DNA of 64,000 nt from Streptomyces sp. CB02056 (lineage in GTDB: Bacteria; Actinomycetota; Actinomycetes; Streptomycetales; Streptomycetaceae): NCBI RefSeq assembly GCF_001905545.1, contig NZ_LIPD01000003.1, positions 407,147 to 471,146 of the forward strand, read 5' to 3'. Position numbers and translations under genes: made by a program. Below the pieces are notes generated by a model. It made no database searches and was not told where the DNA came from. It saw only the letters and a list, made by a program, of their open reading frames with translations. Below, piece after piece: positions 53,187 through 64,000 of this stretch. The first letter of the stretch is position 1, and the number at the start of each line of letters is the position of its first letter.

Positions 53187-54701
53187 TCAGGCGACCGGCT
53201 CGGCCTCCGGCACCGCCGGGGGCTCGGCCCCCGTACCGGCGGTCTTCCGGCCGTCGCGCATCAGCACCAGGGTGAGCGCCGCCGCCGCGACGACCGCGAT
53301 GCCGCCCGCCGTGAAGGTGGTGGAGGTGGCGGTGTTGAACGCCTCCCGGGCGGCCGCGACCAGGCCGCCGTCCCCGGTGGAGCCGGCCACCGCGAGCGCG
53401 CCGGTGATGTCGTGGCGGGCGGCGGCGGGGGCGGCCGCGGGCATCGCGCCGGTGTAGGTGCTGGAGAGCACGGTGCCGAGGATGGCCACGCCGAGCGCCG
53501 CACCGGACTGCTGGATGGTGTCGTTGAGCGCGGAGCCGACGCCGGCGTGCTCACTGGGGATGGCGCTCATCAGCGCGTTGGAGGCAGCCGGCATGGCGAG
53601 GCCGGAGCCGATGCCGAGCACCAGCATGGCCAGGGAGACCTTGGTGAAGCCGTCGCCGACCGAGAGGGTGGCGAGCAGTCCGAAGCCGCCCGCGATGATC
53701 AGCATGCCGATCGAGGTGAACACCCGCGCCGGGACCTTCTTGCCGAGCACCGCGCCCAGCGCGTTGAACACCAGCGAGGCGATGGCCAGCGGGATGAAGG
53801 CGAGGCCGGTGTCGGTGGGCGAGAACTCCAGCACGAACTGGAGGTACTGGGTGAGGACCAGCATCAGCCCGCCGGTCGCGAAGGTCAGCAGGATGAGCGA
53901 GAAGCTGGCGCCGGTGAAGACCCGGTTGCGGAACAGCTTGATCGGAACCATCGGCGAGTCGGTGCGGACCTGCCGGACGGCGAAGCCGACCAGCGAGGCC
54001 ACCGCGAGGGCGAGTGCGCCGAGGGTGCTCACGCTGGTGAAGCCGTCCTGGGGCAGCACGATGATCGACCACACCAGCGCCGTCATGCCGACCATCGACA
54101 GCACCATGCCGAGCAGGTCGGGGCGGCGCCACGGTCCCTTGGACTCCGGCATCAGCAGCACCGCGGCGACGATGGCGACGGCCGCGATCGGCACGTTGAG
54201 CAGGAAGACCGCGCCCCACCAGAAGTGCGCGATCAGCGCGCCGCCCAGCACCGGACCGCCGACCAGGCCGACCATGGCCACCGCGGTCCACGCGGCGATC
54301 GCCTTCGGGCGCTCCTCGTCGTCGAAGACGGTGATCAGGATGGAGAGCGTGCTCGGCATGACCAGCGCGCCGCCGACGCCCATCAGGACGCGCCCGGCTA
54401 TCAGCTCCCCGGGGCTGCCGGCGTACGCCGCGACCAGTGAGGCGGCGCCGAACAGCGCCAGCCCGACGATCATCACCTTCCGTCGTCCGAAGCGGTCGGA
54501 GAGGCTGCCGGAGGTGAGCAGCAGGCCGGCGAAGACCAGGATGTACGAGTCGATGATCCACTGGATGTCCTGCGCCCCGGCCTTGAGGTCCTCCGCGATC
54601 GGCGGGATGGACACCGTGAGCACCATGTTGTCGATCACCAGCACCAGGCTGCTGAGACAGAGCACGACCAGGATGAGCCAGCGCTGCGGATGACGTTCCA
54701 C
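53187..54701 (-). CDS. MFS drug exporter (DHA2, 14-helix)
   Basis: This is a 504-residue transporter. It starts VERHPQRWLILVVLCLSSLV, followed by LVIDNMVLTVSIPPIAEDL and the motif A GSLSDRFGRRKVMIVGL. GRVLMGVGGALVMPSTLSIL and GGPVLGGALIAHFWWG (motif C) match EmrB/QacA exporters. The GTG start has a GGGGG ribosome site 8 bp before. It is divergent from a TetR gene; a repeat array lies between. It is likely an antibiotic or multidrug efflux pump repressed by the TetR protein. Confidence 0.93.
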   Translation of the reverse strand: MERHPQRWLILVVLCLSSLVLVIDNMVLTVSIPPIAEDLKAGAQDIQWIIDSYILVFAGLLLTSGSLSDRFGRRKVMIVGLALFGAASLVAAYAGSPGELIAGRVLMGVGGALVMPSTLSILITVFDDEERPKAIAAWTAVAMVGLVGGPVLGGALIAHFWWGAVFLLNVPIAAVAIVAAVLLMPESKGPWRRPDLLGMVLSMVGMTALVWSIIVLPQDGFTSVSTLGALALAVASLVGFAVRQVRTDSPMVPIKLFRNRVFTGASFSLILLTFATGGLMLVLTQYLQFVLEFSPTDTGLAFIPLAIASLVFNALGAVLGKKVPARVFTSIGMLIIAGGFGLLATLSVGDGFTKVSLAMLVLGIGSGLAMPAASNALMSAIPSEHAGVGSALNDTIQQSGAALGVAILGTVLSSTYTGAMPAAAPAAARHDITGALAVAGSTGDGGLVAAAREAFNTATSTTFTAGGIAVVAAAALTLVLMRDGRKTAGTGAEPPAVPEAEPVA

Positions 54702-54841
54702 GGCGTTTCCCCCTTCGAACTTCGGGCTTCGAGCGTCGGGTTCCGAGCTCGGGCGTCGAGCGTCGGAACGGGCGCGCGGGCCGGGCTGTGACGCCGGAGC
54801 CGCGCGGAAGTCGTCGCGGGCACACCGTCCTCCGTCCCCAG

Positions 54842-54948
54842 GGGAACGGTGTGCGCCGCTCCGAACACTGTACGGACACCGCACACTGTTCGCAACGCCG
54901 CACACCGTTCGATCTCCGCACGCTGTTCGTCGCCCCGTACACTGTTCG
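54842..54948. promoter_or_regulatory. Iterated operator half-site array between exporter and TetR
   Basis: Four direct copies of a motif like CACACTGTTCG lie at 54882, 54901, 54919 and 54938, period 18-19 bp. Two more copies lie in reverse (54844-54855; 54862-54875, the latter degenerate). This suggests cooperative binding of several TetR dimers in the 310-bp gap (54702-55011), which holds no ORF; a looser TTCG/GAGCG repeat lies near 54715-54770. Confidence 0.75.
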
Positions 54949-55011
54949 CATCAACCCGTGGCGAGCGGCGCCGAACCGGACCGGATCCGGACGATTGGTG
55001 AGGAGGGCCCG

Positions 55012-55776
55012 ATGGCGGCCAGGACAGAGGACGGCGCGACCCCGGGCATCCCCATGCCGTGGAACCGCCCCGAGCGACGGCGGGAACAGCCCGCCCTCAG
55101 CCGCGAACAGATCGTCGCCGAGGCCTTCGCGCTGCTGGACTCCGGCGGCATCGAGGCGCTGAGCATGCGCAAGCTCGCCGCCCGGCTGAACGCCGGCGCC
55201 ACCTCGCTCTACACCCACGTCGCCAACAAGGACGAGCTGCTCGCCCTGGTCGTCGACCAGGTCTTCGGCACCCTCCCGCACCCCTCGGCCGAGGGGTCCG
55301 AGGAGCCGAAGGTCTGGCGCGCGAAGATCACGGAGTGCGCCGAGAGCATGCGCACGGCCATCATCCGCCACCCGTGGATGGTCGGGGTGATCGGAGACGT
55401 CGGGATGATCTATCTCGGCCCCAACTGGATGCGGCTCTCCGAAGCCCTGTTGGACGTCCTGGAGGCGGCCGGCTTCGAGATCGTCGAGGCGAACGACGCG
55501 ATGAACGCGGTCATGGGCTACACCATCGGGACCGCCTGCGTGGAGGCCGCCTGGCTGGCCGCGCTGGCCCGCAGCGGCCAGGACGAGCAGGAGTGGATGA
55601 ACCGGCTGCTGCCCGTCGTCACGGAGGCCACCAAGGACTTCCCGCGGCTGCACCGGCTGTACACCACCTCGGTTCCGGACGAGGTCGCCGGAGGCCGGGA
55701 CAGCACCTTCGCCCGGGGCGTCAACGTCATCCTGGACGGGATCGAAGCGGCCAGGACGGCCCGCGGACAGCACTGA
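55012..55776 (+). CDS. TetR-family transcriptional regulator
   Basis: This is a 254-residue repressor with an N-terminal extension (to about residue 30, PWNRPERRREQ), then the HTH SREQIVAEAFALLDSGG and LSMRKLAARLNAGATSLYTH, and a TetR_C-type ligand domain. ATG at 55012 was chosen for the GGAGG site; the upstream frame lies in the operator array. It is divergent from the DHA2 exporter, its likely target. Confidence 0.92.
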   Translation: MAARTEDGATPGIPMPWNRPERRREQPALSREQIVAEAFALLDSGGIEALSMRKLAARLNAGATSLYTHVANKDELLALVVDQVFGTLPHPSAEGSEEPKVWRAKITECAESMRTAIIRHPWMVGVIGDVGMIYLGPNWMRLSEALLDVLEAAGFEIVEANDAMNAVMGYTIGTACVEAAWLAALARSGQDEQEWMNRLLPVVTEATKDFPRLHRLYTTSVPDEVAGGRDSTFARGVNVILDGIEAARTARGQH

Positions 55777-55816
55777 GCCCTCCGGGGGCCGCCCCCGCCC
55801 GACGTGCCGCCTCCCG

Positions 55817-55888
55817 CCCGGCCACGCGGCCCAGCGCCGCCCCGGCCACGCGGCCCAGCGCCGCCCCGACCGCGCGGCTCAGCTCCCG
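55817..55888. repeat. 24-bp tandem repeat, about 2.5 units
   Basis: Two copies of a 24-bp unit beginning CCCGGCCACGCGGCC (55817-55840, 55841-55864) and a degraded third run to the end of the PEP-mutase-like gene. Confidence 0.7.
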
Positions 55889-56652
55889 CTGAGCGCCTGC
55901 ACCTCCGCGTACCCCGGCACCGGACCGACCGGCTCCCCCGCCGCGACGGCCGCCGCCGTGGCCACCGCCGCCGCCAGTGCCGCGCGGTACAGCAGCGACC
56001 CGAGGCTGACCCGGGCCACCCCGAGCGCGGCCAGCTCGACGAGGCCCGGGCCGGTCGGCGTCCAGAGGATGTTGAGCGGGACGGCGAGCGCGCCGACCAG
56101 CCGGCCGATCGCCGCCGGACCGGTCACCCCGGGGACGAACACGCCGTCCGCGCCCGCCTGTTGGTAGGCGTCCAGGCGGCGGAGCGTCTCCGCCTCGGGG
56201 GCGTCCTGCCCGCACCAGTAGGTGTCGGTACGGGCGTTGACGAACAGCTCCGGGGCGGCCGCCTTCACCGCGGCGATCTTCGCGGCGTGGCGGGCGGACG
56301 GGGCCAGCATGCCGTCCGCCCGGCCGTCCTCCAGGTTGATGCCGACCGCGCCGGCCTCGGCCAACTCCACGGCCAGCTCTGCGACTTCGTCCGGGTCGTC
56401 GCTGAACCCGGACTCCGCGTCGACGCTGAGCAGGAAGCCGTCGCGCCCGAGCCGGCGCGCCAGCCGTACGGTCTCCGCGCGGGTGGCGGCGGCGCCGTCG
56501 GGGAGGCCGGCGACGGCCGCCACGCCCAGGCTGGTGGTGCCGATCGCGGGGTGGCCCTGGGCGGCGAGGGCGACGGCCGAGGCGTGGTCCCAGGCGTTGG
56601 GGAGCAGCAGTGGGCGCCCGGGGCGGTGGTGCAGGGCGGCGAAGGGGGTCAT
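55879..56652 (-). CDS. Isocitrate lyase/PEP mutase-family protein
   Basis: This is a 257-residue TIM barrel of the PEP phosphomutase/isocitrate lyase superfamily. Landmarks are LLLPNAWDHASAVALA, SVDAESGFSDDP (metal-binding D-X-E), AVGINLEDG and FVNARTDTYW. The catalytic KKCGH of isocitrate lyase is absent, typical of the mutase-like group. It acts on small 2-oxo-acids or related compounds. Its ATG overlaps the stop of the P450-DinB fusion gene, so they are translationally coupled. Confidence 0.9.
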   Translation of the reverse strand: MTPFAALHHRPGRPLLLPNAWDHASAVALAAQGHPAIGTTSLGVAAVAGLPDGAAATRAETVRLARRLGRDGFLLSVDAESGFSDDPDEVAELAVELAEAGAVGINLEDGRADGMLAPSARHAAKIAAVKAAAPELFVNARTDTYWCGQDAPEAETLRRLDAYQQAGADGVFVPGVTGPAAIGRLVGALAVPLNILWTPTGPGLVELAALGVARVSLGSLLYRAALAAAVATAAAVAAGEPVGPVPGYAEVQALSGS

Positions 56653-58133
56653 CGGGTCGTCTCCATCGGCTCGTTCGCACGGTGTCCGGTCGGGTCCGCC
56701 GGACTGTCGGTCGCACACGTCGGGCTGTCGGTCACCCACGCCGGATCCGCGGCGCCGTCCTTCGCACCCGCCAGGCTCCCGACCGAGTCCGCGTAGTAGT
56801 ACCCGGCCTCGGAGACGTGGCAGACGATCTGCCGGAAGCTCCAGCCCGTCCCCGGGGAGTCGTCCAGCTGTTCGTCCGGCAGCGCCGCGACCCGCCGGGA
56901 CCAGATCCCGGCCAGCCGGGTCAGCCGGCTGCGGGCCTCGTCCAGGTCGGCGGTGGTGAACGGGGCCAGGTCGGCCGGGGTGGTGGCGTTGGAGGCGTGC
57001 CAGCGGTCGGGCTCGGTCGGTTCGCCGACCAGCCGGGCCTCCACCTCGGCGAGGTGGTCGACGAGATGGTCGGTGATGCGGCGAACAGCCTTGTGCGGCG
57101 CGTAGGTTCGGCCGTCGGCGTTGACGATCGGACGGCCGTCCCAGGCCGTCCAGCCGACCGCCAGGGCGAGCACGTACGTGACCATCTCCGGGACCAGGGC
57201 GGCGAGTTCGGCCTTGTCGAGGTCCGGGGTCGACGGCGGCGGCGTCCCGGTGTCCGCCGGGTCGGAGGCGCCGTACAGGATGCCCTCGGCGATCACCAGG
57301 GCCTGCGAGCGGCCCGGGCAACTCCGGGGCGGGGCGCCGAAGGTGAGCGCGACCCCGGCCGGCGCCCCGGCCTGGGCGGCGGCGATGTCGAGCAGGACCC
57401 GCGTCCCGACCGGCACCGCGACCCCGCCGACCTCGGTCGCCCGGACGGCGATCCGCCGCATCGTCCGGGCCGGCGGATCCGTGCGCAGCACGCCGGCCAA
57501 CCCGTCCTCGTGCCGGCGGGCGCCCTCGACCAGCGCGGCGGTGGCGTCGCAGGCCTGGACGAGCAGGCCGATCCGGTTCGCGGCGGTCTCCTCGTCCCGG
57601 TCCCCCATCGCGGGCAGCAGCCGGGCCACCGCCGCGTCGGCCACCGGGTCGGCCGACGCGCCGTCCACCACCGGGTCCAACGACGCGCCCGCCACCGGGC
57701 CGTCCACCGCCGGGCCGTCCACCGCCGAACAGGCCGGCGCGTCGGTGAAGTACGCCCGGGACACCGTCGCGACGTCCCGCGCCACGGCCTCCGGGTCGGC
57801 CAGGCCGAGCTCCGCCGCGAGCACCCGGACGACCCGCAGCCGGATGTCGGGCTCGAAGCCGCCGGCCGCGGCCACCCGCAGCCGGTCCGGGTCCAGCCGC
57901 TCCAGGTCGGCCAGCACCAGCGCCCGGCGCCGGGCGTGCGGTTCCCCGGAGCTGAACCGGGCGACGACGGACCGCAGCCAGGCCACCGTGCCGGGGTCGC
58001 TGCCCGGCACACCACGCGCGGGGGCCGCCGCGGGCAGCGGCACCAGCGCGGGATCGGCCAGGGCCGCCGTCACGTCGTCGTAGCGGGAGAAGGTCGTGGT
58101 CGCCGCCCCGGGGACCACCGTGGTTTCGCTCAT
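56649..58133 (-). CDS. Cytochrome P450-like/DinB-like fusion protein
   Basis: This is a 494-residue protein. Residues 1-300 resemble a short P450: FGAPPRSCPG (heme cysteine about 272) and I-helix VQACDATAAL (about 192-201). The K-helix E-X-X-R glutamate is replaced (AGVLR, Gly 214). An Asp/Pro/Val repeat (137-165) interrupts the heme domain. Residues 320-490 are helical and match a DinB/YfiT-like fold (HLVDHLAEVEARL, SFRQIVCHVSEAGYYYADSVG). Fusion in one reading frame is direct; activity is doubtful. It is coupled to the PEP-mutase-like gene and divergent from an ArsR gene. Confidence 0.72.
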   Translation of the reverse strand: MSETTVVPGAATTTFSRYDDVTAALADPALVPLPAAAPARGVPGSDPGTVAWLRSVVARFSSGEPHARRRALVLADLERLDPDRLRVAAAGGFEPDIRLRVVRVLAAELGLADPEAVARDVATVSRAYFTDAPACSAVDGPAVDGPVAGASLDPVVDGASADPVADAAVARLLPAMGDRDEETAANRIGLLVQACDATAALVEGARRHEDGLAGVLRTDPPARTMRRIAVRATEVGGVAVPVGTRVLLDIAAAQAGAPAGVALTFGAPPRSCPGRSQALVIAEGILYGASDPADTGTPPPSTPDLDKAELAALVPEMVTYVLALAVGWTAWDGRPIVNADGRTYAPHKAVRRITDHLVDHLAEVEARLVGEPTEPDRWHASNATTPADLAPFTTADLDEARSRLTRLAGIWSRRVAALPDEQLDDSPGTGWSFRQIVCHVSEAGYYYADSVGSLAGAKDGAADPAWVTDSPTCATDSPADPTGHRANEPMETTR

Positions 58134-58296
58134 GCCGTCATCGTGGCCCCGGGTCGTTTCGGTCCCGGCCGAACCGTGCCGGGGCGACCCTGGGGGCATG
58201 CCCCCGGCTCCGCTCCCCCACGCGGCCCCGCCGCCGCGACCGCCCCGTCCCCCGCACCAGGGCATCCACGCACCGCCGTGCCCCGACCATGGAGGC

Positions 58297-58992
58297 ATGA
58301 CGCTCGCCGCCCTCGCCGCCCTGCTCGCCGACCCCACCCGGGCCGCCATCTGCTCCGCCCTGCTCGACGGCCGCGCCTGGACGGCCGGTGAGCTGGCCCG
58401 GCACGCGCGCGTCGCGCCGTCCACGGCCAGCGAGCACCTGTCCCGGCTGATCGCGGGCGGGCTGCTGGCCGAGGAGCGGCAGGGCCGGCACCGGTACGTC
58501 CGGCTGGCCTCGCCCGCGGTGGCCACGCTGATCGAGGACCTCACCGTCTTCGCGGAGTCCGGTCCCGGCCCCGCGACCGCGCCCCGCAACCTGACCGAGG
58601 CCACCCGGCTGAGCGCCGAGGCCCGCGCCCGCACCTGCTACGACCACCTGGCCGGACGCCTCGGCGTGGCCGTGTCGGACGCGCTGTTCGCGCGCGGCCT
58701 GGTCACCGAGGAGGACGGGCTGGCCCTCACCGGACGCGGCCGGGACTGGCTGGCCGCGCAGGCGATCGAGCTGCCGCCGGGCGCGGGCCGCCGCGGCGGA
58801 CGCCCGGTGGTGCGCAGCTGCCTGGACTGGACGGAGCGCCGCGGCCACCTGGGCGGGGCGCTGGGCGCGGCCCTCTGCCGGGCCGCCCTGGACCGCGCCT
58901 GGGTGGAGCGGATCGGCTCCGGCCGGGCCCTCCGGGTCACCCCGGACGGCGGCCGGGCGCTGCGCGAACTCCTCGGCGTGGAGCTGCCCTGA
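58297..58992 (+). CDS. ArsR-family winged-helix regulator
   Basis: This is a 231-residue regulator with the HTH LAALLADPTRAAICSALL ... ARHARVAPSTASEHLSRLI and the wing EERQGRHRYVRLASP. It has no metal-binding cysteines of the ArsR/SmtB type. The C-terminal 120 residues are helical and may bind a ligand. The GGAGG before the ATG is only one base away, so the start is uncertain. It is divergent from the P450-DinB gene. Confidence 0.88.
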   Translation: MTLAALAALLADPTRAAICSALLDGRAWTAGELARHARVAPSTASEHLSRLIAGGLLAEERQGRHRYVRLASPAVATLIEDLTVFAESGPGPATAPRNLTEATRLSAEARARTCYDHLAGRLGVAVSDALFARGLVTEEDGLALTGRGRDWLAAQAIELPPGAGRRGGRPVVRSCLDWTERRGHLGGALGAALCRAALDRAWVERIGSGRALRVTPDGGRALRELLGVELP

Positions 58993-59035
58993 CGGCCGCC
59001 CCGGCGCCGCTCCCGCTCGACGGCGCCGCTCCGGC

Positions 59036-59539
59036 TCAGCCCATCGACTTCGCCCCGTCCAGCGCCTCCCGGATGATGTCCGCGTGCCCGGCGTGCTGCG
59101 CGGTCTCGGCGATCAGGTGCAGCAGCACCCGCCGGGCCGACCAGGCCGTGCCCGGCGGGAACCAGGGCGCGGGCGGCAGGTCGTGGGCGGCGTCGAGGTC
59201 GGGCAGGCTCCGGACCAGCTCGTCCGTCCCGCGCGCCGTCCGCTCATACTCGGCGAGCAGCCCGGCCAGGGTGTCGCCCTCCGCCATCCGGAACTGGGCC
59301 GCCCAGGCGTCCGGGTCGGCGGCGCCCGCGTCCCCGCTCCGCATCGCCTCCGCACCGCCGGTGATGAACCGCGCCCAGCGCGCCTCGACCCCCGCCACGT
59401 GCTTGATCAGGCCGCCGAGGCTCAGCTCGCTGACGGTGGTGCGCTCGGCCGCCTGCGCGTCGGTGAGGTCCCGTACGGTGTGCCGCAGCAGTCCGCGGTG
59501 CTTGTCCAGCGTCTCGACGAGTTCCTCGCGCTCACCCAT
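59036..59539 (-). CDS. DinB-family (DUF664) protein
   Basis: This is a 167-residue helical protein. LVETLDKHRGLLRHTVRDL and ELSLGGLIKHVAGVEARW lead, with LLHLIAETAQHAGHADIIRE near the end, the three-histidine metal pattern of DinB/DUF664 proteins (mycothiol-dependent or related transferases). The stop is convergent with the ArsR gene end. It is 36 bp downstream of the VOC gene, so it may be part of an operon with it. Confidence 0.9.
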   Translation of the reverse strand: MGEREELVETLDKHRGLLRHTVRDLTDAQAAERTTVSELSLGGLIKHVAGVEARWARFITGGAEAMRSGDAGAADPDAWAAQFRMAEGDTLAGLLAEYERTARGTDELVRSLPDLDAAHDLPPAPWFPPGTAWSARRVLLHLIAETAQHAGHADIIREALDGAKSMG

Positions 59540-59575
59540 CGGCCACCCCTGTCGCTCGTCGTCCCGTCGGACCCA

Positions 59576-60373
59576 TCAGACGTCCTCCGTCTCCGGCTGC
59601 TCCCCTACCCGCCGATCGAGGTCGATCAACCCGAAGGCCGCGCCCTGCGGGTCGCCGACCGCCGCGAACCGGCCGAACGGGCTGTCCACCGGCCCGAAGT
59701 ACACCGTGCCGCCGCGCGCCGTCAGCCGCCCGATCGCGGCGTCGGTGTCGTCCACCGCGAAGTAGACGCTGATGTACGAGGGGGCCTCGGGCGGCAGGAA
59801 GTCGCCCTCCGCTCCCATCCGGCCCAGCACCGGCCGGCCACCGACCTGGAACATCCGGTAGTCGAAGTCCCCGCCCGCCATCTTCTGCACGCCGTACGGG
59901 AAGACCGCCGGGAAGAAGGCGTCCGCCTTCGCGGGCTCGCGGGTCACCACCTCGGCCCAGCTGTACGCGCCGGGCTCGCCCTGCTTCTCGAAGCCCTCGT
60001 GCCGCCCGGCCTGCCAGACGCCGAACACCACACCGCCCGGGTCCCTGGCGATCACCAGCGTGCCGAAGTCGCCGACCTGCATCGGCCCCATGACCACCTC
60101 GCCGCCGTTGGCGCGGATCCGCGCCGCGGTGGCGCCGGCGTCCGGTGAGGCCAGGTACAGGCACCAGGCGGACTGGGCCTCCGCGCCGGGCATCGGCGGC
60201 ACGACCGCGGCGACCGCCTTGCCGTCCGAGTACGCCTGGGTGTAGTTGCCGAACTCCGACGAGCTCTCGCCGAAGGTCCAGCCCAGCACGTCGCCGTAGA
60301 AGGCCTTGGCGCCCTCCAGGTCGGTGAACATCGCGTCGGCCCAACAGGGTGTGCCCTCAGGTAGCGCAGCCAT
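59576..60373 (-). CDS. VOC-family protein, two-domain (CFP30B-like)
   Basis: This is a 265-residue protein with two glyoxalase-like domains: AMFTDLEGAKAFYGDVLGW (residues 14-32) with RDPGGVVFGVWQAG, and VVTREPAKADAFFPAVF with VGDPQGAAFGLIDL. The two-domain arrangement matches mycobacterial CFP30B-type proteins. No catalytic metal set is clear. It is upstream of the DinB gene. Confidence 0.92.
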   Translation of the reverse strand: MAALPEGTPCWADAMFTDLEGAKAFYGDVLGWTFGESSSEFGNYTQAYSDGKAVAAVVPPMPGAEAQSAWCLYLASPDAGATAARIRANGGEVVMGPMQVGDFGTLVIARDPGGVVFGVWQAGRHEGFEKQGEPGAYSWAEVVTREPAKADAFFPAVFPYGVQKMAGGDFDYRMFQVGGRPVLGRMGAEGDFLPPEAPSYISVYFAVDDTDAAIGRLTARGGTVYFGPVDSPFGRFAAVGDPQGAAFGLIDLDRRVGEQPETEDV

Positions 60374-60455
60374 CTCTCTGCCCTCGTGTGTGGCGAAGCG
60401 CGCGCGCCTGGAGGGCGCACGCCGGCCCCCGGTTCGTCAGCCTAGCCACGACGCG

Positions 60456-60491
60456 CCGCACCCGCGCGGGCTGGAACCCGCGCGGGTGCGG
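60456..60491. terminator. Hairpin terminator after the geosmin synthase gene
   Basis: Perfect 15-bp arms (60456-60470 and 60477-60491) with a CTGGAA loop, 11 bp beyond the geosmin synthase stop on the minus strand. Confidence 0.88.
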
Positions 60492-60501
60492 ACCTCCGAG
60501 G

Positions 60502-63387
<2,886 letters not shown>

Positions 63388-64000
63388 ATGAACGTCACCG
63401 TCCGGCTCGCACAGCAGCCCGAGGCCGACGAACTGCTCGGACGCAGCGCGCTCGCCGCACTCGTCGGCATGCTGCTGGACCAGCAGGTCCCGATGGAGTG
63501 GGCGTTCACCGGCCCGCTGACCATCGCCCAGCGCCTCGGCCACGACGACCTGGACGCCCACGAGATCGCCACCTACAACCCGGAGGAGTTCGTCGCGCTC
63601 CTCTCCGCCAAACCGGCGGTCCACCGCTACCCGGCCGCGATGGCCAAACGGGTGCAGCAGCTCTGCCAGTTCCTCGTCGCGCAGTACGACGGAGACGCGG
63701 CCGCGCTGTGGAAGAACGTCCGCACCGGCAAGGAGCTGCTCAGCCGGCTCAACGCCCTGCCCGGCTTCGGCAAGCAGAAGTCGCAGATCTTCCTGGCCCT
63801 GCTCGGCAAGCAGTACGGGGTACGGCCGGAGGGCTGGCGCGAGGCGGCCGGGGTGTACGGCGAGGAGGGCGCGCACCGCTCGGTGGCCGACATCACCGGC
63901 CCCGAATCGCTCACCCTGGTGCGGGAGTTCAAGCAGGAGGTGAAGCGCGCCGCGAAGGAGGCCAAGGCCGCCGCCAAGCCGCGCACCACCACCCGCACGT
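63388..64000 (+). CDS. HhH-GPD base-excision repair protein (3' end cut off)
   Basis: The frame runs off the right edge; about 204 codons are visible. MNVTVRLAQQPEADELLGRS starts it, followed by LVGMLLDQQVPMEWAF and the helix-hairpin-helix LPGFGKQKSQIFLALLGK. The basic tail (KRAAKEAKAAAKPR) is near the end. It matches the endonuclease-III-like glycosylase group of streptomycetes; the exact lesion is unknown. ATG is preceded by CGAGGAGGG. It is divergent from geoA. Confidence 0.85.
   Translation, partial: MNVTVRLAQQPEADELLGRSALAALVGMLLDQQVPMEWAFTGPLTIAQRLGHDDLDAHEIATYNPEEFVALLSAKPAVHRYPAAMAKRVQQLCQFLVAQYDGDAAALWKNVRTGKELLSRLNALPGFGKQKSQIFLALLGKQYGVRPEGWREAAGVYGEEGAHRSVADITGPESLTLVREFKQEVKRAAKEAKAAAKPRTTTRT

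Overview
The window is chromosomal DNA of a high-GC Gram-positive actinomycete, most likely Streptomyces or Kitasatospora. The evidence is the very high GC content, frequent GTG starts and 4-base stop/start overlaps, a WblA-type WhiB protein, a Crp regulator, paired ArsA-like ATPases, a two-domain geosmin synthase, and tRNA genes without an encoded CCA. No database was searched; family calls come from motifs and recall.

Layout. 1-9.8 kb: CoA-type NUDIX hydrolase and endonuclease III; a response regulator, an FtsX-type permease and a histidine kinase with no ABC ATPase beside them; a FUSC exporter/MarR pair; Crp. 9.8-19 kb: a conserved block with metallo-beta-lactamase-fold hydrolase, NUDIX, RidA, DUF4177, two coupled ArsA-like ATPases, wblA, a bifunctional penicillin-binding protein and a YqeY-like protein. 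19-33.8 kb: an HTH/STAND regulator, CGNR protein, phosphoesterase, tRNA-Pro, a giant LuxR regulator divergent from an NTF2-like protein and an MFS exporter, an S9 peptidase with a lipoprotein, SURF1, and an ECF sigma factor with a coupled membrane protein. 34-41.3 kb: an aspartate semialdehyde dehydrogenase homologue and aspartokinase, DUF5063/recR, ybaB/dnaX and the small SRP RNA.

41.4-45.5 kb is an island in tRNA-Ser(GGA), bounded by perfect 102-bp direct repeats (attL/attR) that contain the tRNA 3' part and its terminator. It holds a one-protein HTH/N6-adenine methylase/HsdS-like fusion, an overlapping 66-residue two-helix membrane protein, and decayed remains of a Phd-type antitoxin/toxin pair. 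No integrase and no restriction subunit is present. This is the best candidate for an undescribed system.

45.6-64 kb is accessory and regulatory: an alpha/beta hydrolase; a rhomboid-like membrane protein divergent from a TetR gene with two palindromic operators between them; a beta-propeller secreted protein; a helicase-associated/WYL-like protein; VOC, AraC, MFS/TetR (with iterated operator half-sites), a PEP-mutase-like enzyme coupled to a P450-DinB fusion, ArsR, DinB, VOC, geosmin synthase and a partial HhH-GPD protein.

Two observations stand out besides the island. The Asd homologue downstream of aspartokinase has lost its catalytic cysteine and a substrate-binding arginine. The ask/asd junction carries an exact 32-bp tandem triplication that pulled apart what looks like an ancestral ATGA stop/start overlap.
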